Numbered from the stretch's first letter, positions 43,285 to 51,495 are shown. The stretch is DNA of 64,000 nt from Prevotella sp. UBA2711 (GCA_002354095.1 DEKX01000018.1:11165-75164); one strand, 5' to 3'. The notes: generated from the sequence alone by a model not told the origin. Translations and numbers: made by a program.

Positions 43285-43303
43285 GTCTTTTTAATGATTT
43301 ATG

Positions 43304-44713
43304 TTACATTGTCTTTTGTTTCAATTCGTCTAACTGTTGCTGAAGCTGGTTGATGCGTTCGTTCAACTTCTGCACATCGTATTGTTCCTGCTTTGCCAGT
43401 GTCTTGTGACCGAAATCAAAGAAGCCTTCAAAGGCTGCTCCGATGTTCAGGGAGGGCTCGTTGTTATAGAGCGATTTCAAGAAGCGCTTAGAGTATTCTG
43501 CCTTGATAACTACCTGCTTGATAGGGTGATAGTTAAGACCAAGAGCCATGCGCTTTACCTCGGTATAACCATAGTCGGTATCCTTGGTCTTGCTGGCGTA
43601 TGGATTATACTGCTCGTAGCGACCGAAGATATACATCTTCTGATGGTGATTGCGCATGTAATGAATCTGTGAGAAGATGTCGTAACCGGCTTCAATACCA
43701 ATGGCGTAGGCATTCTTGCTGACAAAGGCGGAATGTTTGTATGGCGACTTGGAATTCAGGCGGTTATATACGTACTTCAATTGTTCGGCATCACCGAGAT
43801 AACCGTACGTTCCCTGTCCGCGGACAATCCAGTTGTGGGCATTATAGGTGAAGTCGATAGAACCGATGGCAACGACTCCCTTGTATTCGGCATCCACACC
43901 ATTGGCATTGCGGGGATAGCTGTTGCCAATGCTATGACCATAGTAGCCGCTGATACCGATGCGCAGACCTGGTACGGTGTAGTTGTCTAAACGAAGAGCT
44001 AAGCCGTATTTATTGGCAATATCAAACTCCAATGGTGATTTATGGCCTTTATGAATCCATCCAGTATTGGTGAAATGGTCGGCATTCAGACCAGCCAGGA
44101 ACTGTGCCTCGTAGCGGAAATCTTTGTAACGTCCCCAGAAAGAAACACCCGTCTGATGCCATGTAGAAGGCAGAATGGTGTTCTCGCCCTCAGGACGATA
44201 AACAGTGAAGAAATTCAAGGGCTCATGGTGGGCATTATTCAAGCCGACGGGCACTACGATGTGACCAATACGGATGTTAGCCCATTTGTCAAAAGACTTC
44301 TGAATCCAGAACTGCTCCAGTTCCACTTCACCGCCTTTCTCGGTTTCCTGTTCCCATTCGCCGCCTTCTTCGTCTTCCTTCTCGTAGGCAATACCGTTAC
44401 CGCCATGTTCGAACTCAATCTCAGTGCCGAAACTCCAGCCCTTGCCGAAATCATAGCCGATGGAAATGGCTACGTGAGGGATGTCGAAACGTCCATGACT
44501 GGGATCGTCCTTATGTGCTTCGGGCTGACTGTAACGGCTGACGTGGTCGCTATAGAAATTGCGGGAAAAACCGATTTCGCCGTATGCACCGAATGACAAA
44601 CGGTCGAAGAATGTCTTCTTAGGAAGGCTATCCTTTTTTTGTACTTCTAAATCCTGAGCACTGCTGAGTATGCAACTGGTAAGCAGTGCTAATGTAAAAA
44701 TTATCTTTCTCAT
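43304..44713 (-). CDS. Outer-membrane porin with C-terminal coiled coil
   Basis: 469 residues. A signal peptide (to about 20, LSSA-QD) is followed by amphipathic beta-strands characteristic of an OprP/porin-type barrel (FGAYGEIGFSRNFY, RFDIPHVAISIGYDFG) and a His/Glu-rich loop. The end is a short coiled coil (QKLNERINQLQQQLDELKQK), unusual for a barrel, possibly for trimer contacts or periplasmic anchoring. ATG 44713 starts the signal peptide; the longer TTG-initiated reading is rejected. It is first in the imelysin/dihaem/CcsBA series. Confidence 0.82.
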   Translation of the reverse strand: MRKIIFTLALLTSCILSSAQDLEVQKKDSLPKKTFFDRLSFGAYGEIGFSRNFYSDHVSRYSQPEAHKDDPSHGRFDIPHVAISIGYDFGKGWSFGTEIEFEHGGNGIAYEKEDEEGGEWEQETEKGGEVELEQFWIQKSFDKWANIRIGHIVVPVGLNNAHHEPLNFFTVYRPEGENTILPSTWHQTGVSFWGRYKDFRYEAQFLAGLNADHFTNTGWIHKGHKSPLEFDIANKYGLALRLDNYTVPGLRIGISGYYGHSIGNSYPRNANGVDAEYKGVVAIGSIDFTYNAHNWIVRGQGTYGYLGDAEQLKYVYNRLNSKSPYKHSAFVSKNAYAIGIEAGYDIFSQIHYMRNHHQKMYIFGRYEQYNPYASKTKDTDYGYTEVKRMALGLNYHPIKQVVIKAEYSKRFLKSLYNNEPSLNIGAAFEGFFDFGHKTLAKQEQYDVQKLNERINQLQQQLDELKQKTM

Positions 44714-44738
44714 TACTATACTATTTTTTTTACGCTGC

Positions 44739-44768
44739 AAAGGTAGAATGTTTCAGTAATTCCTACAA
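44739..44768 (-). promoter_or_regulatory. Promoter of the porin-imelysin operon
   Basis: On the minus strand TTG (44766-44768), 19 nt, TACCTTTG (44739-44746). Divergent from the hemerythrin-LuxR promoter, 32 nt away. Confidence 0.6.
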
Positions 44769-44799
44769 TACCTAAAAATGATGAAATTGTAATTTGCTA

Positions 44800-44830
44800 T
44801 TGTATAATTCCGTCAAAAGCAGTAATTTTG
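44800..44830 (+). promoter_or_regulatory. Promoter of the hemerythrin-LuxR gene
   Basis: TTG (44800-44802), 20 nt, TAATTTTG (44823-44830). The leader then contains ATATATATAATAAGGTG, nearly the same as part of the susC leader, just before ATG 44862. Confidence 0.6.
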
Positions 44831-44861
44831 CATCGTCATAATATATATAATAAGGTGTAGT

Positions 44862-45821
44862 ATGAAGAATTTAAAGATGTATGAGCCCAGTGATAAGATG
44901 ATATCGCTTATCAAGGATGACTACAATCTGTTGCAGGCATTGGGTAGTTTTGGTATCAACCTGGGTTTTGGCGATAAAACGGTAGCCGAAACCTGTCAAA
45001 TGAACAATGTGGATACTTACACGTTTCTTGCAGTAGTGAATTTCATCATCAACGGTTCTGCAAAACATGAGGATGATGAGTTAATAGATGTTCGGACATT
45101 GCTTCACTATCTGGATGCCAGTCATACTTATTTCTTAGACTACCAGTTGCCGTCTATACGTCGGCAGTTGGCAGAGACTTTTGATGAGAAAGACTCTCTG
45201 GGACATCTGATTATGAAATTCTATGATGGTTATGCGCGTGAGATTCAACGCCACATGAGATATGAGGAGAAGACGTTGTTTCCTTATGTGGAGGCTCTGC
45301 TGGAAGGGCGGCAGGCGAATAATTATAATGTGGAGACTTTCTCCAAACATCATGAATCAACTGACAAGGCGCTTCGTGAACTGAAACTGATGATTATCAA
45401 GTATCTGCCTTCAGACGCGCATAGGAACAATAAGTTGACGGCTACCCTGTATGATATCTATAATAACGAAGAGTGGCTGAAACTACATGCCGAGGTGGAA
45501 GATAAGATATTCGTTCCTGCCGTCCGCCGCTTGGAAACCGAGACGAAGCAAAACGATGTGACGAAGAATATCTCTACCATGGTATTCAAGGGCGGGGCAG
45601 ATAATAGCGAATCATTGTCAGACAGAGAAAAGGATGTGATTGTTGCATTGGTGCAGGGAATGTCGAACAAGGAAATAGCCGACCACCTGTGTATCTCTAC
45701 AAATACCGTTATCACGCATCGTAGAAATATAGCGCGAAAACTCCAAATCCATTCACCGGCAGGACTGACTATCTATGCCATTGTGAATGGGCTGGTAGAT
45801 ATTTCATCCGTAAAATTATAA
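44862..45821 (+). CDS. Hemerythrin-like sensor fused to a LuxR-type HTH regulator
   Basis: 319 residues. The N-terminal part (about 10-60) resembles the DUF542/ScdA-N segment of RIC iron-centre repair proteins. A hemerythrin-type four-helix bundle follows (about 75-230) with diiron-ligand pattern: HYLDASH (82-88), RHMRYEEKTLFP, SKHHES and LHAEVEDKIFVP. The C-terminus (about 250-319) is a LuxR/GerE HTH (LSDREKDVIVALVQGMSNKE). It is probably an oxygen, nitric oxide or iron-responsive transcription factor. It is divergent from the iron/haem-linked porin operon, its most likely target (inference). Confidence 0.88.
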   Translation: MKNLKMYEPSDKMISLIKDDYNLLQALGSFGINLGFGDKTVAETCQMNNVDTYTFLAVVNFIINGSAKHEDDELIDVRTLLHYLDASHTYFLDYQLPSIRRQLAETFDEKDSLGHLIMKFYDGYAREIQRHMRYEEKTLFPYVEALLEGRQANNYNVETFSKHHESTDKALRELKLMIIKYLPSDAHRNNKLTATLYDIYNNEEWLKLHAEVEDKIFVPAVRRLETETKQNDVTKNISTMVFKGGADNSESLSDREKDVIVALVQGMSNKEIADHLCISTNTVITHRRNIARKLQIHSPAGLTIYAIVNGLVDISSVKL

Positions 45822-45825
45822 GCAA

Positions 45826-46437
45826 TTAGATGTTGTTGATGTCAACGTATCCGTGCATCACCGCATAAATGGTGAGGGCGGATACGCTTTTCATACCCAG
45901 TTTGTCCATGATATTCTTGCGGTGGGTAATGACTGTTGCTAATCCGATGTTCAGCTTGTCGGCTATCTCTTTGTTGATATAACCTTGAACAATGAGCGAC
46001 ATGACTTCTATTTCGCGGTCGGACAAGATTTTCTGTTGCAGTATCTTGGGCATTGGTGGCAGATTCTTTCCGTCTCCATGGGCATGTTGCTCCAACATCA
46101 ACAGTTGTCGGATTAATTGCTGCTCGGGCTGGTTGATGCAGAGGCTATGAAACTCGGCCAATTGGGAGGTGTCGTTCAACTGCAACGTGAGAACAATAGT
46201 CTTTCGACGCCTCTCCTGGAAGAAATGGCGCTCTTGCAACACAACATCCATTGACACGAAATAGTGGACATACGAATCGGCATTATTGGCTTCCAATTCC
46301 GAAAAAGAGCCAAAGATATCTACCGTCATGATAGGCATGACGTTCTGAAGTATCTGTTTCAGACCAAGTGTTGCCAGCGTATTGGGGTCAATAATAGCAA
46401 TCTTCGGTCGTCCCTGTGGCATCATCGGATGTTGCAT
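45826..46437 (-). CDS. LuxR-type HTH response-regulator-like protein
   Basis: 203 residues. The N-terminal region (IAIIDPNTLATLGLKQIL onwards) looks like a diverged receiver domain in which the usual acidic pocket and Lys are not evident. The C-terminus (about 138-203) is a LuxR HTH (LSDREIEVMSLIVQGYINKEIADKL). Its end, LTIYAVMHGYVDINNI, is strikingly like that of the convergent hemerythrin-LuxR protein, so the two HTH domains are paralogues whose genes end 4 nt apart. It is last in the RsbW/STAS/alarmone operon, 1 nt after the synthetase. Confidence 0.85.
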   Translation of the reverse strand: MQHPMMPQGRPKIAIIDPNTLATLGLKQILQNVMPIMTVDIFGSFSELEANNADSYVHYFVSMDVVLQERHFFQERRRKTIVLTLQLNDTSQLAEFHSLCINQPEQQLIRQLLMLEQHAHGDGKNLPPMPKILQQKILSDREIEVMSLIVQGYINKEIADKLNIGLATVITHRKNIMDKLGMKSVSALTIYAVMHGYVDINNI

Positions 46438-46438
46438 G

Positions 46439-47536
46439 TTATTCCTTCTTTTGCATGAAAGCCAGTTTCTCTGCTTGCTGCATGATGATATCAGCCATCA
46501 CATCGTTGTTAGGATTGTCTCCGTTCACGATATCAAACATCCATTTGATACCGGGTCTACCACCTCCTGCTTTCAGGATGTGTACGATGCAAAGGTTCTG
46601 TAAACCGATATTGGATGAAAGGATATCAATGTCAGTCGCCCCCAATTGATAGAGAGCCAGTTGATAAGCATCATCGCTGTTATCACGGATTAATTTCTCA
46701 ATATCAGCCAATGTCTTCATATTCATTCGCCGCAATAACTGCAGGTAGGGAGCTGGTGACACATTTTGCAATTCTGCCTTAGTAATAGCGGCTATCTGGC
46801 GATTCAGCTTGTCGAATGGCTGTAAGGCAATATAGGAATGGAAGGTGTCTCCATCCAACATGACTTCTTCCAGTTTTCCCTTCTGTACCAGACTCTCCAT
46901 CCGTCGGCGGTAGTCGCTGATTTCCGTGCGAATGCGGCTGAACTCATTATCGGCAAGCTCTAATAATCCTGCCAACCGACTGAGATTCCTGTGGTATTCT
47001 GTTGGTATCTCGATATTGCTCTTGTAGCCAATATCATGCTGGATAGCCGACCAGACATGCTGAAGGGCAGTGCGCATCTGTATTTCAAATGCTATATTGT
47101 TCAACTCGGGGTGCGACTCATTATAGTACAGCGTCTTGGGCAGTTTGCAAATGTAGTGGAGAGAGTTGTAGCCGAAGCTGTCGAACTGGTGCATCTTACG
47201 CTTGTCGATAGAGTTGTCCCAGTCAACATCGAACAAGGTCTCCACCATGGAGGCAATGCGATCAACGTCCTCATTGTAAAAGGTGATTATACGAGCACCG
47301 AAGATGTCTGTAATGTCATTAATGGTCTGATACTTAGCTCCTTTCAGTGCCAGCTTCCCTGCCAAGGAGTCCTCTGCCTTGATGCGTGACTCCATGGTGT
47401 TTAACTCAATGCCTGTTTGCTTGACCAGTTCTTTCATTTTTCCCATTACGACCTGCTGAAGAAGACTATACGTAGGAAGTTGTTCCCGATAGTCTTCTAA
47501 CAGCATCGTACAATGCATATCCAGCTCGTATTCCAT
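46439..47536 (-). CDS. RelA/SpoT-type nucleotidyltransferase (small alarmone synthetase-like) with a novel C-terminal region
   Basis: 365 residues without HD hydrolase, TGS or ACT domains. Synthetase motifs are all visible: RIKAEDSLAGKL (substrate Arg/Lys), DITDIFGARI, FGYNSLHYI, and FEIQMRTALQHVWSAIQHD. The last about 130 residues match nothing I recognise (SPAPYLQLLRRMNMKTLADIEKLIRDN, then an acidic end). It would make (p)ppGpp or a related nucleotide. Being encoded 6 nt after a STAS anti-anti-sigma gene and 1 nt before a LuxR gene suggests partner-switch control of alarmone synthesis (inference). ATG 47536 is used; the GTG one codon earlier is less likely. Confidence 0.88.
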   Translation of the reverse strand: MEYELDMHCTMLLEDYREQLPTYSLLQQVVMGKMKELVKQTGIELNTMESRIKAEDSLAGKLALKGAKYQTINDITDIFGARIITFYNEDVDRIASMVETLFDVDWDNSIDKRKMHQFDSFGYNSLHYICKLPKTLYYNESHPELNNIAFEIQMRTALQHVWSAIQHDIGYKSNIEIPTEYHRNLSRLAGLLELADNEFSRIRTEISDYRRRMESLVQKGKLEEVMLDGDTFHSYIALQPFDKLNRQIAAITKAELQNVSPAPYLQLLRRMNMKTLADIEKLIRDNSDDAYQLALYQLGATDIDILSSNIGLQNLCIVHILKAGGGRPGIKWMFDIVNGDNPNNDVMADIIMQQAEKLAFMQKKE

Positions 47537-47542
47537 CACCGA

Positions 47543-47845
47543 TTACTTGATTTCGAAAAGATTATAGAATCCTGTCATCATGAAAACCTTCTTGATTTCG
47601 TCATTGATGTTTTCAATAACAACTTTACCTCCTTTGGCTGCTGCTTCTTTGCGAAGACTCAAAAATAGTCGGAGACCAGAACTGCTGATATAGTCAAGTT
47701 TGGTGCAGTCCAATGTGATTTCCTTGTCAGCGTGGTCCATCAGTGGTTGCATGTCTCTGGTAGCCTGTACTGCTGCAGGAGTGTCGAGGCGACCATTCAT
47801 CAAGGCGAGATATCCGCCATTCTGTTCTTTAATTTCGATAGTCAT
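47543..47845 (-). CDS. STAS-domain anti-sigma-factor antagonist
   Basis: 100 residues, a single STAS domain like SpoIIAA/RsbV. Core ITLDCTKLDYISSSGLRLFLSLR carries the phosphorylatable Ser just before Gly (Ser56). It should bind the RsbW-like kinase when dephosphorylated. It is a paralogue of the frameshifted STAS gene directly upstream (14 nt away). Confidence 0.92.
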   Translation of the reverse strand: MTIEIKEQNGGYLALMNGRLDTPAAVQATRDMQPLMDHADKEITLDCTKLDYISSSGLRLFLSLRKEAAAKGGKVVIENINDEIKKVFMMTGFYNLFEIK

Positions 47846-47859
47846 ATTATATAAGTAAT

Positions 47860-48167
47860 TTATTGATTTTGAACTTCAAACAATGTGTCAAATCCTGTCA
47901 TCTCGAAAACCTTTTCGATTTCTTCGTTGATATTCAGGATGGTACTTTGCTACCAACAGCAGAAGCATTCTTACGGATATTCAGCAATATGCGTAAACCA
48001 GAACTGCTGATGTATTCCAAGTTTGTACAATCGATGATGATGTCATGACCAGTACAATCATTCAGTGGTGATAGGTCTTTTGCTGTCTGATCGGCAGTAA
48101 CGGTGTCCAATCGCCCTTCCAGTGTGGCAATGTATTTGCCGTTCTCTTCGTGAAATGTAGTTTTCAT
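47860..48167 (-). pseudogene. Second STAS-domain gene, interrupted by a 1-nt frameshift
   Basis: From ATG 48167 the frame encodes a normal STAS N-terminal three quarters (CTNLEYISSSGLRILLNIRKN) and then stops at 47934. The missing C-terminus (ILNINEEIEKVFEMTGFDTL, homologous to INDEIKKVFMMTGFYNL of the next gene) continues in another frame to a TAA at 47860-47862. One base, most simply an A in GTA(A)CC at 47941-47945, would restore about 102 residues. It could be a real mutation, a programmed shift or an assembly error. The truncated 77-residue product would lack the last helix. Confidence 0.85.
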
Positions 48168-48251
48168 AAGCTGAACTATTTTAAGTTTTATATTTAATAC
48201 AATGGATTCAAAGGCAGGATATGCAGTGATCTAAGATGATGATATTTTCCA

Positions 48252-48701
48252 TTATGCTTTTTGGATAGGCTGTAGGTCCTTGATAAGTGTTAAGATGTTG
48301 TGACCGTCAACGCGTTCGTAACTCACGGAATCCATAATCTTTCGTACTAGATAGATGCCAAGTCCTCCGATAGGCCGTTCTTCGGCACTGAGGGTGATGT
48401 CAGCATCCTCTTGTTGCGTAGGATCAAACGGAATGCCGCTATCGGAAATAATAAACTTGATGTATTGGGGAGTATAGCTGGCATCAATGTCAACCGTTCC
48501 CTTGCCTCCTTGATAGGCATAGAGAACAACATTGGTCGCAGCTTCTTCCAGAGCAAGGTTGATACTTGCTACAAGAGCCATATCAACACCTGCTTCTTCG
48601 CACACCGTATCAACGAACTCTGGGAGCTTTGACAGCTCCTCCACTTCGTTCTTGATAGTCAGGCGATGTGACTTTGTATCGGGGGCCTGTTGACTTTCCA
48701 T
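48252..48701 (-). CDS. RsbW-like anti-sigma serine kinase (HATPase)
   Basis: 149 residues, a stand-alone GHKL ATPase. N-box NLALEEAATNVVLYAY, G1 box SDSGIPFDP and G2 box GGLGIYLVR are intact. In the family it phosphorylates a STAS partner and sequesters a sigma factor or other effector; two STAS genes follow at once. No sigma factor of the SigB/SigF type and no PP2C/SpoIIE phosphatase is in this operon, so the output may be the alarmone synthetase or LuxR protein encoded downstream. It is first in the operon, with TATCTTTG at 48728-48735. Confidence 0.9.
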   Translation of the reverse strand: MESQQAPDTKSHRLTIKNEVEELSKLPEFVDTVCEEAGVDMALVASINLALEEAATNVVLYAYQGGKGTVDIDASYTPQYIKFIISDSGIPFDPTQQEDADITLSAEERPIGGLGIYLVRKIMDSVSYERVDGHNILTLIKDLQPIQKA

Positions 48702-48727
48702 GAGACATACATCTATTTAAAACAGTG

Positions 48728-48735
48728 CAAAGATA
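48728..48735 (-). promoter_or_regulatory. -7 element of the RsbW-STAS-alarmone operon
   Basis: TATCTTTG on the minus strand, 26 nt before ATG 48701; its -33 region coincides with the terminator of the decarboxylase operon. Confidence 0.45.
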
Positions 48736-48736
48736 C

Positions 48737-48776
48737 AAAAAAAATGGCAATCCGTTAAAAGATTGCCATTTTTTTT
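48737..48776 (-). terminator. Terminator of the sodium-pump decarboxylase operon
   Basis: A 12-bp stem AAAATGGCAATC (48741-48752 with 48761-48772), 8-nt loop, A-run before and T-run after in both directions; 13 nt past the OadB stop. Confidence 0.9.
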
Positions 48777-48788
48777 GCAATTACTGCC

Positions 48789-49940
48789 TTATGATAAGAA
48801 TCCGAGTAGGGCACCAGCTGCTACTGCGGAGCCGATAACACCAGCTACATTGGGCCCCATAGCATGCATCAGCAGGTAGTTATGACGGTCGTATTCCAAA
48901 CCGAGGTTGTTGGAGATACGGGCTGCCATTGGAACAGCACTTACACCTGCATTACCAATCAGCGGGTTCAGTTTCTTATCCTTCGGCAGGAAGAGGTTCA
49001 TAATCTTTACAAAACATACACCACTCATGGTTGCAATAATAAATGCACCAGCACCAATCATGAAGATATAAATGGTATTCATGGTGAGGAATTCAGATGC
49101 CTGTGTTGAGCAACCTACAGTTAATCCCAAAAGCATGACTACAATATCATTCAGGGCTGCACCAGCAGTCTTGGCCAGACGGGTAGTCTTGCCCGACTCT
49201 TTAAGCAGATTGCCAAAGAAGAGCATGCCTAACAACGGAAGGCCAGAAGGTACGATAAATGTTGTCAAAAGCAGTCCGATAATGGGGAATAAAATACGTT
49301 CAGTCTGTGATACCTCGCGTGCGGGCTTCATCTTGATAACGCGCTCCTTTTTAGTGGTAAGCAGGCGCATCAATGGCGGCTGAATCAGCGGTACCAGTGC
49401 CATATAGCTATAGGCACATACGGCTATAGCTCCCATCAGATTGGGGGAAAGTTTGCTGGAGAGGAAGATGGCGGTAGGACCGTCGGCACCTCCGATGATA
49501 GCAATACCTGCAGCCTGATTGGGCTCGAAGCCCAAAGCCAAAGCAAACATATAGGCACCGAAGATACCAAACTGGGCAGCAGCGCCAATCAGCATCAGTT
49601 TAGGATTAGCCAAAAGAGCCGAGAAGTCGGTCATGGCTCCGATACCCAGGAAGATGAGTGGCGGATACCAACCTTGGCGCACACCTTGATAGAAAATATT
49701 CAGGACAGAGTTGTCTTCGTACAGACCTATCTCCAGTCCGGCATCGGCACGGAATGGAATATTACCCAGTATGATTCCTAAGCCGATGGGTACCAACAGC
49801 AGGGGCTCAAAGTCTTTCTTGATGGCAAGCCATATAAAGAGTGCACCAACTGCTATCATGATGAGATTTCCTGCCGTAGCATTGGCAAAACCTGTGTAGG
49901 TCAGGAACTCATTGAAGTTTTCTACGATAAATTGCCACAT
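48789..49940 (-). CDS. Sodium-translocating decarboxylase beta subunit (OadB/MmdB family)
   Basis: 383 residues, polytopic membrane protein. Signatures include AAGIAIIGGADGPTAIFLSSKL and GNAGVSAVPMAARI, the conserved Na+-site loops of the family. It decarboxylates carboxybiotin and pumps Na+. With mutA/mutB nearby the likely substrate is methylmalonyl-CoA (propionate formation), although oxaloacetate is possible. Confidence 0.93.
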   Translation of the reverse strand: MWQFIVENFNEFLTYTGFANATAGNLIMIAVGALFIWLAIKKDFEPLLLVPIGLGIILGNIPFRADAGLEIGLYEDNSVLNIFYQGVRQGWYPPLIFLGIGAMTDFSALLANPKLMLIGAAAQFGIFGAYMFALALGFEPNQAAGIAIIGGADGPTAIFLSSKLSPNLMGAIAVCAYSYMALVPLIQPPLMRLLTTKKERVIKMKPAREVSQTERILFPIIGLLLTTFIVPSGLPLLGMLFFGNLLKESGKTTRLAKTAGAALNDIVVMLLGLTVGCSTQASEFLTMNTIYIFMIGAGAFIIATMSGVCFVKIMNLFLPKDKKLNPLIGNAGVSAVPMAARISNNLGLEYDRHNYLLMHAMGPNVAGVIGSAVAAGALLGFLS

Positions 49941-49969
49941 AGCCTTTTTACTTTTTTACCCTTTTACCT

Positions 49970-50425
49970 TTATCCGATGGTCAGCAATACTGCACCTTCC
50001 ATGACGGCATCTCCTTGATTGACAGCGACAGATGTTACCGTACCGGCATATTCTGCTTCGATGTTGTTCTGCATCTTCATGGCCTCCAGTACGACAACGG
50101 TGTCGCCCACGGCAACGGTATCTCCCACTTTGACATTGACACTCGTGATAGTGCCTGGCAGAGGAGCCTTTTGTGCGTTACCGGCACCAGCGGGAGCGGC
50201 AGCCTGAACAGGAGCTGCTGCGGCAGCAGGGGCAGCAGTGGCTACGGGTTTGGGCGCTTCCACCTTAGGCTTGACGATGGTCGGGTGCTTGGCAGCATTA
50301 ATGGGCTGCTGCAGTTCTACCTCAAACGGAATGCCATTGACATTAACTTTCGCGATGTTGCCTTCTACTTCCTCGATTTCTACTTCGTAGTCAACACCTT
50401 GTACTTTATATTGATACTTGCTCAT
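49970..50425 (-). CDS. Biotin carboxyl carrier subunit of the sodium-pump decarboxylase
   Basis: 151 residues. An N-terminal beta-rich part (1-45), an Ala/Pro-rich flexible linker (about 50-85) and a biotinyl domain with EAMKM, the modified Lys being Lys117. It carries CO2 between the transferase and OadB. The 29-nt gap to oadB and the 32-nt gap from the gamma gene contain T-rich or heptamer repeats. Confidence 0.93.
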   Translation of the reverse strand: MSKYQYKVQGVDYEVEIEEVEGNIAKVNVNGIPFEVELQQPINAAKHPTIVKPKVEAPKPVATAAPAAAAAPVQAAAPAGAGNAQKAPLPGTITSVNVKVGDTVAVGDTVVVLEAMKMQNNIEAEYAGTVTSVAVNQGDAVMEGAVLLTIG

Positions 50426-50430
50426 ATCTA

Positions 50431-50458
50431 TAAACTCTAAACATTAAACTCTAAACTT
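50431..50458. repeat. Heptanucleotide tandem repeat between the biotin carrier and gamma genes
   Basis: Four 7-nt units of TAAACTC/TAAACAT/TAAACTT type, filling the spacer up to the stop codon of the gamma-subunit gene. Confidence 0.85.
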
Positions 50459-51495
50459 TATTTCAATTCTGGCCCAGTGGGGATATGTTGTCCCTGGTGG
50501 GTCGTTGGCAGTAAGGGCTCGTGGAAATGAGTCATCTGACTGTATTCGTCATCCCATCCTGTATCGTGATGCTTGATGGTGATAACGCCACTCTCCACAT
50601 CGTGCACATTGTCGCGATACTGCTGCAGCGCCATACCGATAACAGCCATATAGACCTCACGGTCAATACCCTTGGTGTCAAAGCCTTCTTTCAGGATAAT
50701 TCCTGTCTTATGACCGACCTCAATGGTCTTCTCCACCGTCTTGGTGATAGGTTTGATAGGCTGGGTATTAATGACTTTCTTGGCAGTTTCCTGATGGCGC
50801 ATAAACATACCGAAGAGCGTAAAGAAAATCCATAGCAAAGCCAAACAGAGAAAAACGATGCCCATAGCCATGATGGTCATGGCAATTCCATATGGGTCTT
50901 CACGCTTGAACTTCTCAATTTTCGATTCGCTGACGGTGGTAATATTATGAATACCAGCCGTTACGCGGTCATCAGACTTCACTTCCCAATCAGCAGGAGT
51001 TCCATTGTAGGCGACACGGGCAAACGATTGGTCAACGGCCAGAACAGGAACCGTTACGGAGTCAATGAGCTGTGTTGCATTACCGTTGTAAAGTGCGATC
51101 CAAGTAGGTTTTGTAGGATCTACTTTCACTGCGAGATGCAGTGAACCTTTTGTCGGCTCGCTGTTAAGTTGGAGTACGATGAGTTGTCGTCCGCTGAGGT
51201 TTGTGCGTACATCGCCGTTAGGAATCTGGCTCATGCGCTTCATGCGCTCTGGGACGCTCATCGATTTGTCAAGTACGGAACGGTCGGTTGTCAGATACAT
51301 GCCGCGTATGTTGTATGTGGAGTGCGAAATATTAGCAATCTCCACCCATGCATGACGCGTTCCGCATTCATCAATCAGGCTCGACTCGTTTTTTGTCATC
51401 ACCTCGTTCAACTTGATGCTGGCGTCCATCTGGGCCATCGTCGGTTGTGAGGCAAGGAACAGGAGTGAACCTAAAAGGATTCCGATTTTTTTCAT
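50458..51495 (-). CDS. OadG-family gamma subunit with a large extra periplasmic domain
   Basis: 345 residues, several times the usual OadG size. Signal peptide (to about 21), an exported beta-rich domain (about 25-190) that resembles a lamin-tail-type fold (KLNEVMTKNESSLIDECGTRHAWVEIANIS), one membrane span (about 203-231, MAMGIVFLCLALLWIFF) and a cytoplasmic tail. Only the span and tail match OadG, which anchors the decarboxylase complex. The role of the extra domain is unknown. It lies 36 nt after the AspT-like transporter. Confidence 0.82.
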   Translation of the reverse strand: MKKIGILLGSLLFLASQPTMAQMDASIKLNEVMTKNESSLIDECGTRHAWVEIANISHSTYNIRGMYLTTDRSVLDKSMSVPERMKRMSQIPNGDVRTNLSGRQLIVLQLNSEPTKGSLHLAVKVDPTKPTWIALYNGNATQLIDSVTVPVLAVDQSFARVAYNGTPADWEVKSDDRVTAGIHNITTVSESKIEKFKREDPYGIAMTIMAMGIVFLCLALLWIFFTLFGMFMRHQETAKKVINTQPIKPITKTVEKTIEVGHKTGIILKEGFDTKGIDREVYMAVIGMALQQYRDNVHDVESGVITIKHHDTGWDDEYSQMTHFHEPLLPTTHQGQHIPTGPELK

